A stretch of 64,000 bases of DNA, from the NCBI RefSeq assembly GCF_036345915.1, contig NZ_CP107785.1, positions 9,610,001 to 9,674,000 of the forward strand, read 5' to 3'. The first letter of the stretch is position 1; each line of letters opens with the position of its first letter. Positions 16,949 through 25,408 of the stretch are shown piece by piece. The notes beneath the pieces are model-generated. The model saw only the letters and a program-made list of their open reading frames with translations. It ran no database searches and was not told the DNA's origin. The position numbers were made by a program, and so were the translations under genes. The DNA comes from Nocardia sp. NBC_00565 (GTDB lineage: Bacteria; Actinomycetota; Actinomycetes; Mycobacteriales; Mycobacteriaceae).

Positions 16949-17629
16949 ATGACCACCGACGCTAACGCGCGATCGGAATTCAGCGTGCCGACGACGGAGT
17001 TGGCTGTCGCCGCCGATGAACTGGCCCGATCGGTGTCACCGGAGTTCATCTACAACCACGCTATGCGCGGCTACTTGTTCGGGCGTGAGGTCGCGGCAGC
17101 GATGGGTATGCGGGCCGGTGTCGACTACGACGACGAACTCGTGTTCCTGGCGTCCATCTTGCACGACCTGGGCGCGACCGAGCACGCCAACGGCAACCAG
17201 CGCTTCGAGGTGGATGGCGCCGATGCCGCCGCTGAGTTCCTTACCAGCCTGGGTCTGGACCAAGATCGTGTGAAGCTGGTGTGGAATGCCATTGCACTGC
17301 ACACCAGCGACGGTCTGTGTCACCGCTTTGGGCCCACGGAAGCAGTGACCCAGATGGGGATCGGAGTCGACATCATCGGGCGGTTCCGGGACAAGCTCTC
17401 ACCGGAATTCGCGGACCGGGTGCACGCGGCATATCCACGCTACAACCTGGGGTATGCCCTGTCCGAGACGATTGCCAACCAGGTGCACGCGAACCCCGCG
17501 AAGATGGCATCGCCGATGAGCTTCCCCGCGCACGTGTATCAGCTGCAATACCCGGACCACGCCGCCAGGGTCACCTGGCACGACATTCTGGACGCGTCAG
17601 GGTGGGCCGATAAGCCGATAGCGCGCTGA
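16949..17629 (+). CDS. HD-domain phosphohydrolase-like protein (cyanamide-hydratase-like group)
   Basis: 226 residues from ATG 16949, preceded by a GGAAAGGAAA ribosome site. The HD motif is in LASILHDLGATEHANG near residue 72, with an upstream His in YNHAMRGYLFG and a downstream His in NAIALHTS, giving the metal ligands of HD enzymes. The arrangement SPEFIYNHAMRGYLFGREVA resembles fungal and bacterial cyanamide hydratase/urea-type HD proteins, so hydration of a nitrile-like substrate is possible but not proven. It is cotranscribed with the SnoaL-like gene. A perfect hairpin follows the stop codon. Confidence 0.75.
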   Translation: MTTDANARSEFSVPTTELAVAADELARSVSPEFIYNHAMRGYLFGREVAAAMGMRAGVDYDDELVFLASILHDLGATEHANGNQRFEVDGADAAAEFLTSLGLDQDRVKLVWNAIALHTSDGLCHRFGPTEAVTQMGIGVDIIGRFRDKLSPEFADRVHAAYPRYNLGYALSETIANQVHANPAKMASPMSFPAHVYQLQYPDHAARVTWHDILDASGWADKPIAR

Positions 17630-17637
17630 CCGCTGGT

Positions 17638-17668
17638 GACGGTGTCGCGATGATATTGCGACACCGTC
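17638..17668 (+). terminator. Strong hairpin after the HD-domain gene
   Basis: Perfect 11-bp inverted repeat GACGGTGTCGC / GCGACACCGTC with a 9-base loop, beginning eight bases after the stop codon. It has no T tract, a common form of actinobacterial terminator. A second short palindrome, TCGCCGAG-tc-CTCGGCGA, lies at 17682-17699. Confidence 0.55.
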
Positions 17669-17844
17669 CGGTCATCGCACCTCGCCGAGTCCTCGGCGAA
17701 CCTGTGGAACAATCGCACTGAAAGTGTCTTTCCGATCCGGCCTTGATTGTGGTGTGGTAACTCCAATCATCCCAGGTCAGAAGGCACTTTCTTCATTTCG
17801 ACAACCTCGATGTTCCGCTGTCTCAGGTCGAATCAGAACTTGTT

Positions 17845-18066
17845 GTGGATGATTTCGGCGATGCTCACGACGTGCAAGTGCGAGCGGCGCGCATCGCCGA
17901 ACTGAAGGCGGACATCGAGCGAGTGTCGGAACAGCTCGCGCAGGAGCAGCGCGCGCTCGTGAAAGACCTACGGCGCGAGGATGTTCCGGAATCCGACGTC
18001 GCGTCGCTCATCGGTGTGAGTCGGCAACGGGTCGGCCAGCTGGCTCAGTCTCCGAAGATGGCCTGA
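17845..18066 (+). CDS. Small coiled-coil/helix-turn-helix protein
   Basis: 73 residues from GTG 17845; the frame is open further upstream without a better start. Residues 12-45 form a charged helix (AARIAELKADIERVSEQLAQEQRALV) suited to a coiled coil. Residues 46-68 read EDVPESDVASLIGVSRQRVGQL, a helix-turn-helix of the kind found in small actinobacterial DNA-binding proteins. The partner and target are unknown. The 200 bp before it has short inverted repeats (GAAAGTGTC and GGCACTTTC) but no transposase remains I can identify. Confidence 0.5.
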   Translation: MDDFGDAHDVQVRAARIAELKADIERVSEQLAQEQRALVKDLRREDVPESDVASLIGVSRQRVGQLAQSPKMA

Positions 18067-18275
18067 ACATCACGTTGGCCGCCAGTGCGTAGCTCAGGGC
18101 GGACTGGTATTTGTGACAGCGACCGCGAAATCTTCCCTGGCGCTCCGGACTGTCTCAGGAGCGCCGTCAGCCGTGCCGGCATAGCCCCGCCGATCACCGG
18201 GGTCGCACCCACGTTGTCCTCTGTTCTCTCGGTCTCGGTGACCCGCGCAACCTGGAGACAACTGGTGGTGTGGGC

Positions 18276-18469
18276 TCAAGTGGGTTCGTCGTAGTCTGCC
18301 GGCCAGCCGTCTTCGCCCACTTCGGATAGGGAACCGTCCGCGCGTTCGAAAGCATGACGCTATCCACTGGGGCGAGTTCGAGTTTGAACCAAGTGTCTTC
18401 ATGGAAGGCGGCGAGTAGTGCTTGCACCGATGGTGCGATGTCGCCTCGCTGGGGCTGGATCTCGGACAT
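18276..18469 (-). pseudogene. Small unknown protein, frameshifted near its end
   Basis: The ATG at 18469 lies five bases after the stop codon of the preceding gene. About 50 residues read normally (VQALLAAFHEDTWFKLELAP through RTVPYPKWA) and then the frame turns into Arg/Pro/Thr-rich sequence running to 18194. Inserting one base after AAGTGGGC gives PKWAEDGWPADYDEPT and a stop at 18276-18278, a plausible acidic end. The 194-bp span is one base short of a whole number of codons. Third gene of a small operon; function unknown. Confidence 0.45.
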
Positions 18470-18474
18470 CCGCC

Positions 18475-18786
18475 TCACGCTTCCAACGGGTTGGGCAGAT
18501 TCTTTGGGCTGAGCACAGCTCCCCAATAGTCGTGCTGGACGGCGTCCCACAGATCGGAGTCCCTGGGGAGCAGTTCCCTGGCATCGGCAAGGTCCGGGGA
18601 CGCGTCGAACAGAATCGTTCCCGGCTGCGCACCCGGAAGCGGCGTGCGTGACGGCAGCCGATGGGCGGTGAACGACTCGCAGGGGAACTGCACCCGCAGA
18701 ATGCGGGCGGAACTCCGGACCAGCTGCCAAACCGCGACCTTGCGGCCGTCTCGGGTTTGCGTGGTCCGCAACGCATCCCGCCGCAT
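18475..18786 (-). CDS. Hypothetical protein, second gene of a small operon
   Basis: 103 residues. It begins MRRDALRTTQTRDGRKVAVW, continues with a basic/hydrophobic strand-rich stretch (LVRSSARILRVQFPCESFTAH) and ends with a helical acidic part (DADARELLPRDSDLWDAVQH-type). The ATG overlaps the stop of the upstream gene as TGATG, implying translational coupling. I do not recognise a family. Small unknown genes of this style often accompany XRE/DUF397 modules in nocardiae and streptomycetes, and such a module lies on the other strand 450 bp away. Confidence 0.5.
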   Translation of the reverse strand: MRRDALRTTQTRDGRKVAVWQLVRSSARILRVQFPCESFTAHRLPSRTPLPGAQPGTILFDASPDLADARELLPRDSDLWDAVQHDYWGAVLSPKNLPNPLEA

Positions 18787-18977
18787 CACGCGACACCTCC
18801 GTTGGCACGCCCGATGCCGGGGGAATCGCCACCCCGGCACCGGGACGTTTCTGCGGGCTGATCTGCCCATTCCTGGATGGCATCGGCGAATCGCTCGACC
18901 ACATCAGCCGGAGCGCCGCTGTAGATAGCTGGTGGCCCGACGAACGGGTCTCGCTGTGGAAGCTCTCCGCTCGGCAT
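18786..18977 (-). CDS. Hypothetical small protein, first gene of a small operon
   Basis: 63 residues from ATG 18977, with a GGGAGG ribosome site six bases upstream. The middle, AIYSGAPADVVERFADAIQEW, looks like a real amphipathic helix. The last 20 residues (RCRGGDSPGIGRANGGVA) are low in structure. Its TGA overlaps the next ATG. No family is recognised. The coding start faces the XRE-type gene, so the 265-bp space between holds both promoters. Confidence 0.5.
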   Translation of the reverse strand: MPSGELPQRDPFVGPPAIYSGAPADVVERFADAIQEWADQPAETSRCRGGDSPGIGRANGGVA

Positions 18978-19242
18978 CTGCCGACCTCCCGGACCTCGAC
19001 GACTGTTAGGTGCGCCCGGCCCCGACAACCCCTGGATATCCTCGGGTGGATGCGGACTGCCTGAGGGGCAAGCTGGCCGTTCTCCCTGCCGGGCGCACAT
19101 CGAGCACACACTGTGCGATCGTCGAGGACGCCCGAAATTGGATGATCCATTGCAAGTCGTCAGAATTCCCTGCGCGAGGTCCGGCGACTGCGGCACGATC
19201 ATCCGAGAACCGATCCACCGTCATCCAGCCAGGAGGCTCGTG

Positions 19243-20196
19243 TTGTCCACAAACGACTCAGCGACGACAGGCGAACGGAAATCCAAGGCGCGGTCCAAGC
19301 AGCCCGCCAAGCCGACCGCAGAAGTCGGCTCGACCGTTCCCCGGCGGCAGCTCGGCCGACATCTGCGGGAGCTTCGCCAACAGACCGGGATGTCGATCGC
19401 CGAGGTCGCCAAACTGATCGAACGCGGGGCGACCACTCTCCAGCGGCTCGAAGCGGGTACCGCTGATCGCATCCGCTTGTGGGATATCGAGGCGCTGTGC
19501 CGGGTGCTGGGTGCCGACGAGACGACCACCGACGCGCTGAAGGGACTCGCGCAGCAGGGCAATACCGAGAGTTGGTGGCATGAATACGGGGATCTGATCC
19601 CGAAGGACTTCGATGTGTACATCGGCCTGGAATCGGCGGCGAGCAAGCTCACGTCGTTTCAGGAACTCGTCCCGGGACTGTTTCAAACCCCCGGCTACGC
19701 CGAGACCCTGATCCGTGCGGTGTTCCCTGAGGAGCCATCCTCTGAAATCACTCGCAGGGTGGAGATGAGGATGCACCGCCAAAGACTCATCACGCGAAAG
19801 GGGCGGCCCGCTGCCGTCGATGTCATCCTGGATGAATCAGTCCTGCGCCGAATGGTCGGAAGTCCGCGAATCATGGCCGACCAGCTGCGCCACCTGGCCG
19901 ATCTCAGCACAAAGCCCAACATCACCGTGCGGGTCTTGCCCTACGTTGCTGGTGTTCCGTTGGGGGACCTGACCGGCCCGTTCACCATCGTCGACTTCGC
20001 CCCGGACGCCAAAGGCAAGCATGAACCATCGGTGGTCTACGTCGAGAACTTCACGGGTGCCATGTACCTCGAGGGCCTGGGAAGTGTCAGTCGATATCGT
20101 GCGGCCCACGAGACCATAGGTCGGGTAGCGTTGGGTGCGCAGCCAAGTAGGGACCTGCTTCGCAGGGCAGCAAGGGAGTATGAGCGTGAGCGTTGA
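19243..20196 (+). CDS. XRE-type regulator with DUF5753 (Scr1 family)
   Basis: 317 residues from TTG 19243, six bases after AGGAGG; GTG 19240 is an alternative. Residues 35-90 form an XRE helix-turn-helix (LGRHLRELRQQTGMSIAEVAKLIERGATTLQRLEAG). Residues 115-310 match DUF5753, the effector-like domain of actinobacterial Scr1-type regulators, with FQELVPGLFQTPGYAETLIRA and VLPYVAGVPLGDLTGPFTIVDF. These proteins nearly always sit next to a DUF397 gene, as here, where the two overlap by 17 bp. The pair is described as toxin-antitoxin-like or developmental regulators. Confidence 0.85.
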   Translation: MSTNDSATTGERKSKARSKQPAKPTAEVGSTVPRRQLGRHLRELRQQTGMSIAEVAKLIERGATTLQRLEAGTADRIRLWDIEALCRVLGADETTTDALKGLAQQGNTESWWHEYGDLIPKDFDVYIGLESAASKLTSFQELVPGLFQTPGYAETLIRAVFPEEPSSEITRRVEMRMHRQRLITRKGRPAAVDVILDESVLRRMVGSPRIMADQLRHLADLSTKPNITVRVLPYVAGVPLGDLTGPFTIVDFAPDAKGKHEPSVVYVENFTGAMYLEGLGSVSRYRAAHETIGRVALGAQPSRDLLRRAAREYERER

Positions 20197-20392
20197 CCTG
20201 TCCGGGGCTCGGTGGTTCAAGAGCAGCTTTAGCGGGGGCAGCCAGGACTGTGTGGAGGTCGCCTTCCTTTATGACGGCCACGTCGGCGTGCGGGACTCCA
20301 AGAACCCGACCGGTCCCGCGCTGATGTTCACGCCTGGCGAGTGGGAAGCCTTCACGGCTGGTGTAGCCGATGGAGAGTTCAACCGCCCGTAA
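20180..20392 (+). CDS. DUF397 protein, partner of the XRE regulator
   Basis: 70 residues from ATG 20180 with AAGGGAG upstream. The sequence is a textbook DUF397 domain: WFKSSFSGGSQDCVEVAF, VGVRDSKNPTGPALMFTPGEW and a final aromatic-rich helix. DUF397 proteins are small binding partners of adjacent Scr1/XRE regulators, and the bld-type pairs of Streptomyces are examples. Translation is probably coupled because it begins within the last codons of the upstream gene. A strong terminator follows. Confidence 0.85.
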   Translation: MSVSVDLSGARWFKSSFSGGSQDCVEVAFLYDGHVGVRDSKNPTGPALMFTPGEWEAFTAGVADGEFNRP

Positions 20393-20413
20393 GGCCTATC
20401 GCCCCCAGAACCG

Positions 20414-20442
20414 AAGCGGCCCCCACATGGGGGCCGCTTTTT
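20414..20442 (+). terminator. Intrinsic terminator of the XRE/DUF397 operon
   Basis: Perfect 11-bp stem (AAGCGGCCCCC / GGGGGCCGCTT) with a 4-base ACAT loop, followed by a run of five T at 20438-20442. This is the clearest rho-independent terminator in the window. Confidence 0.85.
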
Positions 20443-20601
20443 CGTGTCCGCGAGGAAATCGCCTTGGGCGGCACAGCGTTTGCGCACCTTTTCGTTGGCA
20501 TGTCGGTATCTGAACGTGGTGTGAGCGGATGTTCAGTACGGGACAATCGGGACATTCCTCACTTGTTCGAGGCATCGAAGCACCTGGAAGGAGCATCGAT
20601 T

Positions 20602-21273
20602 ATGGAGCCCGAGAACACTGTCAAATCCGTGAGTGCGGTCAATCCGGTTCGTGTCCGAGGAGATCTCGATCCCGAGTTGTCGCGGTGGATGTGGCTGGTC
20701 AAGTGGATCCTGGCCATCCCGCACGCCATTATTCTGATATTTCTCTACATCGCGTATGTGATCGTCTCGGTGATCGCTTTCTTCGCGATCCTGTTCACCG
20801 GGCAGTATCCGCGGGCGCTGTTCGACTTCAACGTCGGTGTCATGCGCTGGGGTTGGCGGGTCGGCTTCTACGCCTACTCGGTGCTCGGCACCGATAAGTA
20901 CCCGCCGTTCAGCCTGGCCGCGGATCCCGACTATCCGGCGGATCTGGAGATCGACTATCCGGAGCAGCTGAGTCGTGGTCTGGTGCTGGTGAAGTGGTGG
21001 CTGCTGGCCATCCCGCACTACCTGATCCTCGGCGCGGCCTTCAGTGCGGGCTTCGGTGAGAAGTACTCGGGCGGGCTGAATCTGGGCAACATCCTGGTGC
21101 TGATCGCGGTGGTGGCCCTGCTTTTCACGGCGGTCTACCCCAAGGGTCTGTTCGACTTCCTGCTCGGCCTGCACCGGTGGGCGATCCGGGTCGGTGCGTA
21201 CGCCTCGCTGATGCGAGACGAATACCCGCCGTTCCGGCTCGATCAGGGCGCGCGCGAACCCGAAAACAACTGA
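20602..21273 (+). CDS. DUF4389 membrane protein
   Basis: 223 residues from ATG 20602 with a GGAAGGAG ribosome site. The protein shows an internal duplication: each half has WLVKWILAIPH / LVKWWLLAIPHYLI, then a membrane segment, then YPRALFDFNVGVMRW / YPKGLFDFLLGLHRW and a YPPF-x-L motif. Four membrane segments are evident. This is the DUF4389 family, common in actinobacteria and of unknown function. It stands between the DUF397 terminator and the convergent ABC exporter. Confidence 0.85.
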   Translation: MEPENTVKSVSAVNPVRVRGDLDPELSRWMWLVKWILAIPHAIILIFLYIAYVIVSVIAFFAILFTGQYPRALFDFNVGVMRWGWRVGFYAYSVLGTDKYPPFSLAADPDYPADLEIDYPEQLSRGLVLVKWWLLAIPHYLILGAAFSAGFGEKYSGGLNLGNILVLIAVVALLFTAVYPKGLFDFLLGLHRWAIRVGAYASLMRDEYPPFRLDQGAREPENN

Positions 21274-21310
21274 ATATCAACAGAATCGGGAGCCGGGCAG
21301 GCAGGGTCGG

Positions 21311-22300
21311 TCACCAGTCGGATTCATAGATCCGACGGACCACATCCTCGATGTCCGGCTCCTCTATGGAAAGGTCGCGCACCTCGGCGCGATCGGAGAC
21401 GGCGGCGAGAACCTGTGCGGCGGTGGTCGCTTCGGCGTCGAAGGCCAAACGCTGCCGCATCCCATCGCCCTCGCTGGTCAGCAGTTCGGTGCGCGGCACG
21501 TCATCGAGATTGCGGGTCGGTTCGGCCAGATCGACGACCAGTACCCGCCGGGCGCCGACGCGCACCGCGAGTCCGGTCAGTGAACCGTCGTACACCAGAG
21601 TGCCGCGGTCCACGACGAGTACCCGATCGCAGAGTCGTTCGATATCGCCCATATCGTGGGTGGTGAGCAGCAGTGTGGTGCCGCGTTCGGTGCGTTCGGT
21701 GCGTAGGAATTCGCGTAGTCGCTGTTTCGACAGCACATCCAGGCCGATGGTCGGCTCGTCGAGGATGATCAGTTCGGGGGAGTGCAGCAGGGCCGCGGCG
21801 ACCTCGGCGCGCATGCGCTGCCCGAGCGAGAGTTGGCGCACCGGGGTATCCAGCGTCTCGGCCATCTCCAACTGTTCTACCAACTCGTAGGTGCGTTTAT
21901 GTGCCACATCGGATTCCAGCCGGTGGATCGCGGCCAGGATCGAAAACGATTCGCGCAGTGGCAGATCCCACCACAGCTGTGAGCGCTGCCCGAAGACCAC
22001 TCCGATGCGGGCGGCGAGTTCGCGCCGCTGGCGAACCGGATCGAGACCGCAGGTGCGCACGGTGCCCGCGGAGGGGACCAGGATGCCGGTCAGCATCTTG
22101 ATCGTGGTGGACTTGCCCGCACCGTTCGCGCCGATGTAGCCGACCGCCGAGCCACGTTCGATGCGAAAGGTCATTCGGTCGACCGCGGTGAGTGTTTCGC
22201 GGGTGCGTCGCCCGCGGTGTCCGTTCTTGCGATGCAGGATGAATTGTCTTGTCAGATTCTCGATATCGATGATCGAGTCCGGTAACGCGCTTTCCGCCAC
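21311..22300 (-). CDS. ABC-2 exporter ATP-binding protein
   Basis: 329 residues. The nucleotide-binding domain has Walker A GANGAGKSTT near 65, the Q-loop, signature LSLGQRMRAE near 160 and Walker B LIILDEPTIGLD near 178. The C-terminal 90 residues form a regulatory tail typical of DrrA/NatA-like subunits. It works with the two permeases immediately upstream; its start lies one base after the permease stop. Similar three-gene systems with DUF990-type permeases are annotated as drug, viologen or peptide exporters. The substrate is not deducible. Confidence 0.9.
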   Translation of the reverse strand: MAESALPDSIIDIENLTRQFILHRKNGHRGRRTRETLTAVDRMTFRIERGSAVGYIGANGAGKSTTIKMLTGILVPSAGTVRTCGLDPVRQRRELAARIGVVFGQRSQLWWDLPLRESFSILAAIHRLESDVAHKRTYELVEQLEMAETLDTPVRQLSLGQRMRAEVAAALLHSPELIILDEPTIGLDVLSKQRLREFLRTERTERGTTLLLTTHDMGDIERLCDRVLVVDRGTLVYDGSLTGLAVRVGARRVLVVDLAEPTRNLDDVPRTELLTSEGDGMRQRLAFDAEATTAAQVLAAVSDRAEVRDLSIEEPDIEDVVRRIYESDW

Positions 22301-22301
22301 G

Positions 22302-23135
22302 CTATCCGCCGCCTCCCTGATAGTGCCGAGTTCCTAGTCGCCACAAGCCGAGGGCGAGCAGCCACACCCAGAGCGCTGCCAACGGTGCCAACCAGGCCAG
22401 CCAGGACGGCAGCAGCGGCGGGCCGGGCACGTGCAGAAGTGCGATGGTCGGTAGATACGCCGTGAACGCGACCGGTATGGCGAAGCCGAACACCAGCTTC
22501 AGCGACGTCGGAAATACCGAAGCGGGTTGCATGGCGGCGAAGGAGCCGCCATAGGTGAAGCTGTTCGTCAGTTCGGCACCGTCGATCAGATAGAACTGCG
22601 CGCCTGCCGCGCAGACGAACAGGCCGCCGAATAGCGCGATGCCACTCATCAGCGTAGTCATCAGCAGGCCCAAAGTCGGGAGGCTCCAGTCGATATCGTT
22701 GCGCATCAAACCGAGTCCGAGCACGATGATCGCGACCGAGGCGCGGGCGAGCCGGCGCAGCGAGATATCGCTGGTGATGAGTTGCAGCAGCAGTGGCTGG
22801 GGTCGCAGGTAGTAGGCGTCCAGCACGCCGAGCCGGATCAGTGTAGGCAGCGAATCGAGGTGCCCGAAAAGCACCTGGGCCAGTGCGAATCCGGTGTTGC
22901 TCAGGCCGAACAGCAACAACGCGCCGTTCAGGTCGAGCCCGCCGAGCATTCGGACATTGTGGTAGATGACCCACACCTCGGCGAATTCGACGATGCCGAT
23001 CAGGAAGGCGCTGAATATTTCACTGGCGAAAGACAATCGGTAGGCGCGCTGAGCCTGCATCCGGGACCGCAACACTGCCGCGTACGGGGTGTACCAAGTA
23101 CCGACCGGTACGGGCGTATACGGGGGCTCAGCCAC
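22302..23135 (-). CDS. ABC-2 family permease (DUF990-like), second subunit
   Basis: 277 residues from GTG 23135, overlapping the stop of the upstream permease by 8 bp. Six hydrophobic segments are visible. A segment FGHLDSLPTLIRLGVLDAYYLRPQPLL matches the other permease at the equivalent place (MGPPLELVDRVKNGDVAIDFLRPVDV), identifying the two as distant paralogues. Together they form the membrane part of a heteromeric exporter energised by the ATPase downstream. Confidence 0.85.
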   Translation of the reverse strand: MAEPPYTPVPVGTWYTPYAAVLRSRMQAQRAYRLSFASEIFSAFLIGIVEFAEVWVIYHNVRMLGGLDLNGALLLFGLSNTGFALAQVLFGHLDSLPTLIRLGVLDAYYLRPQPLLLQLITSDISLRRLARASVAIIVLGLGLMRNDIDWSLPTLGLLMTTLMSGIALFGGLFVCAAGAQFYLIDGAELTNSFTYGGSFAAMQPASVFPTSLKLVFGFAIPVAFTAYLPTIALLHVPGPPLLPSWLAWLAPLAALWVWLLALGLWRLGTRHYQGGGG

Positions 23136-23982
23136 CCTGTACCTCCAGCCTGCGGCGTCCGGCCGCCACCAGCACCCGGCCGATCGCACCGACCGCGAGA
23201 ACCCAGAACACCTGTGTGGCAAGGACCATCACGGATTCCATCCCGGTGACCCGGCCCGACAGGATGTCGATCGGCGATTGCAGAATCGACGGAAACGGGG
23301 TGGCGTGCGCGGCGGTGCGCAGCCATGCCGGGAACATGTGGACCGGCACGAACAGCCCGGCCAGAAACGTGCCGCAAATCTGGTATAGCACCCGGATGCC
23401 GCGTGTTTCTACTACCCAGAATCCGATCAATCCGACGGCGAACAGGCATAGAAATGACAACGCTACGGCCAGCACCACACTGGTCAGTCCGAGCACATAT
23501 GGTCCGGGTGTGCCGGGCATGGCGAGCCCGAAAGTGAAGACGCCGACCAGTACGCTTGGCAAGCCACGCGGCAGGATCGTGCAGGCGGCGCGGCCGAGAT
23601 CGATAGCGAGATAACTGAATTGGACATCGACCGGACGTAAGAAGTCGATCGCGACATCGCCGTTCTTGACCCGATCCACCAATTCCAGTGGTGGTCCCAT
23701 GAATTGGGTCGCGCCGAGCAGGCCCTGGGACAGCCAGACGTACGCGCCGATCGATCCCGCGTCGTAACCACCGAACTCGCCGGAGCCGCGCACGGCGGCG
23801 ATCATGACCGCGGCGCGCACGAAACCGAACACGCAGTTTGTGAAGAGTCCGGCGAACATCGCGAGTTTGTACTGGGATTGGCGTCGGAAACCGGCGCGGG
23901 CCAGGTAGAGGTACACGCGCGCCGTGCGGAGCGCATGCACTGCGGCAAGCTGCAATCCGTCCCCCTCCGCTATGCCGCGCAC
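23128..23982 (-). CDS. ABC-2 family permease, first subunit
   Basis: 284 residues with six membrane segments after an amphipathic N-terminus (LYLARAGFRRQSQYKLAMF). The cytoplasmic loop NGDVAIDFLRPVDVQFSYLA is the coupling element typical of these permeases. It is the first gene of the three-gene exporter operon. The start at ATG 23982 is reasonable, but no strong ribosome site precedes it. Function as in the partner subunit; substrate unknown. Confidence 0.85.
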   Translation of the reverse strand: MRGIAEGDGLQLAAVHALRTARVYLYLARAGFRRQSQYKLAMFAGLFTNCVFGFVRAAVMIAAVRGSGEFGGYDAGSIGAYVWLSQGLLGATQFMGPPLELVDRVKNGDVAIDFLRPVDVQFSYLAIDLGRAACTILPRGLPSVLVGVFTFGLAMPGTPGPYVLGLTSVVLAVALSFLCLFAVGLIGFWVVETRGIRVLYQICGTFLAGLFVPVHMFPAWLRTAAHATPFPSILQSPIDILSGRVTGMESVMVLATQVFWVLAVGAIGRVLVAAGRRRLEVQGG

Positions 23983-24151
23983 AAACGGCTAACTCTACGG
24001 CGCGCGAGCGGACGCGCGGAAGGTGTGCGCGCGTTTTTTGGAAAAGTGCGACAAACCCGATACGCCGATGTTAGAAACACAGTCACTTCAGATTTGTTTG
24101 CGTTGCTCCGAGTAGGCCCGAGTCGCTCGTGCACGACAGGAAGGATCGTCG

Positions 24152-25408
24152 ATGACTGTCGTCCAGATGACCGTTTTCGAGGCACTCGAATCGAATGTGC
24201 GCGGGTACTGCCGGTGCTGGCCGACCGTCTTCGATACCGCCAGCGGCGCTTGGCTACGCGATGAGAACGGCAAGGACTACCTGGACTTCTTCGCGGGCGC
24301 GGGCGCGCTGAACTACGGGCACAGCAACCCGATTCTCAAGCGGGCGTTGCTCGACTACATCGCCGGCGATGGGATCATCCACAGTCTGGACATGTCGACG
24401 GTGGCCAAGCGGCGGCTGCTGGAGACCCTGCGCGACACGATCTTCGGGCCGCGCGGGCTGGACTACAAGGTGCAGTTTCCGGGGCCGACCGGTGCGAATG
24501 CCGTTGAAGCCGCGTTGAAGTTGGCCCGGAAGGTCACCGGTCGCCAGACCGTGCTCAACTTCACGAACGCGTTTCACGGGATGTCGCTCGGCGCTTTGTC
24601 GGTGACGGGCAATGCCGCCAAGCGTGCCGGCGCCGGGGTGCCGCTGGTGCACGTGATGCCCATGCCCTATGACGGCTACCTCGACGAGGCCGACGATCTG
24701 CGCTGGATGCGGCGCGCATTGGACGATCCCTCCTCCGGTCTGGACAAGCCTGCGGCGGTGATCGTGGAGACGGTGCAGGGTGAGGGCGGGGTGAACGTCG
24801 CGCGCGCGGAATGGCTACGGCAATTGGCCGAATTATGTGCGGCGCGCGGCATTTTGCTGATCGTCGACGATGTGCAGATGGGTTGCGGACGGACCGGTGG
24901 GTTCTTTTCGTTCGAATCGGCCGGTATCACTCCCGATATCGTGACGCTGTCCAAATCGATCGGCGGCTACGGATTGCCGATGGCGCTGGTGCTTTTCAAG
25001 CCCGAACTCGATCAGTGGGCGCCCGGCGAGCACAACGGCACCTTCCGCGGCAACAACCCGGCGTTCGTCACGGGGCGGGTTGCGCTCGAGCACTACTGGT
25101 CCGACAGCACACTGGAACTCGCGACGCTGGCCAAAGGCGAACGCACGGCGCGCGCCCTTGCCGAAATCGCGGCGGTGTTTCCCGGTGTGTCGACCCGTGG
25201 CCGCGGGCTGGTGCACGGGGTGGTCTTCGAGGACGCGTCCCGAGCGGGCAAGGTATGCCAGCTCGCCTTCGAACGCGGACTACTGATGGAAACCTCGGGC
25301 TCCGCCGACGAGGTGGTAAAGCTGTTGCCGCCGTTGACCATTACCGACGACGAACTGGACCATGGTCTCGCCGTACTCGCCGCAGCGATCGAGGTCATTT
25401 GCGGATAG
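24152..25408 (+). CDS. ectB: Diaminobutyrate-2-oxoglutarate transaminase (EctB-like), orphan
   Basis: 418 residues. Class III PLP aminotransferase with the EctB signature start (TVFEALESNVRGYCRCWPTVF), DFFAGAGALNYGHSNP, FPGPTGANAVEAALKLAR, and the PLP lysine in TLSKSIGGYG near 268. EctB converts aspartate semialdehyde to L-2,4-diaminobutyrate, the first step to ectoine. No ectA, ectC or ectD lies next to it, so it may serve ectoine synthesis in trans or supply diaminobutyrate for a siderophore or peptide. AGGAAGG precedes ATG 24152; ATG 24167 is an alternative. The stop is adjacent to that of the convergent transpeptidase. Confidence 0.85.
   Translation: MTVVQMTVFEALESNVRGYCRCWPTVFDTASGAWLRDENGKDYLDFFAGAGALNYGHSNPILKRALLDYIAGDGIIHSLDMSTVAKRRLLETLRDTIFGPRGLDYKVQFPGPTGANAVEAALKLARKVTGRQTVLNFTNAFHGMSLGALSVTGNAAKRAGAGVPLVHVMPMPYDGYLDEADDLRWMRRALDDPSSGLDKPAAVIVETVQGEGGVNVARAEWLRQLAELCAARGILLIVDDVQMGCGRTGGFFSFESAGITPDIVTLSKSIGGYGLPMALVLFKPELDQWAPGEHNGTFRGNNPAFVTGRVALEHYWSDSTLELATLAKGERTARALAEIAAVFPGVSTRGRGLVHGVVFEDASRAGKVCQLAFERGLLMETSGSADEVVKLLPPLTITDDELDHGLAVLAAAIEVICG

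Noticed and set aside
17680..17845. Possible insertion-sequence end (inverted GAAAGTGTC / GGCACTTTC and a CGCCGAG palindrome)
   Set aside because: No transposase reading frame, target duplication or matching second end could be identified.
18276..18469. Programmed frameshifting in the small gene
   Set aside because: No slippery heptamer or downstream structure was seen; simple mutation or sequencing error is more likely.
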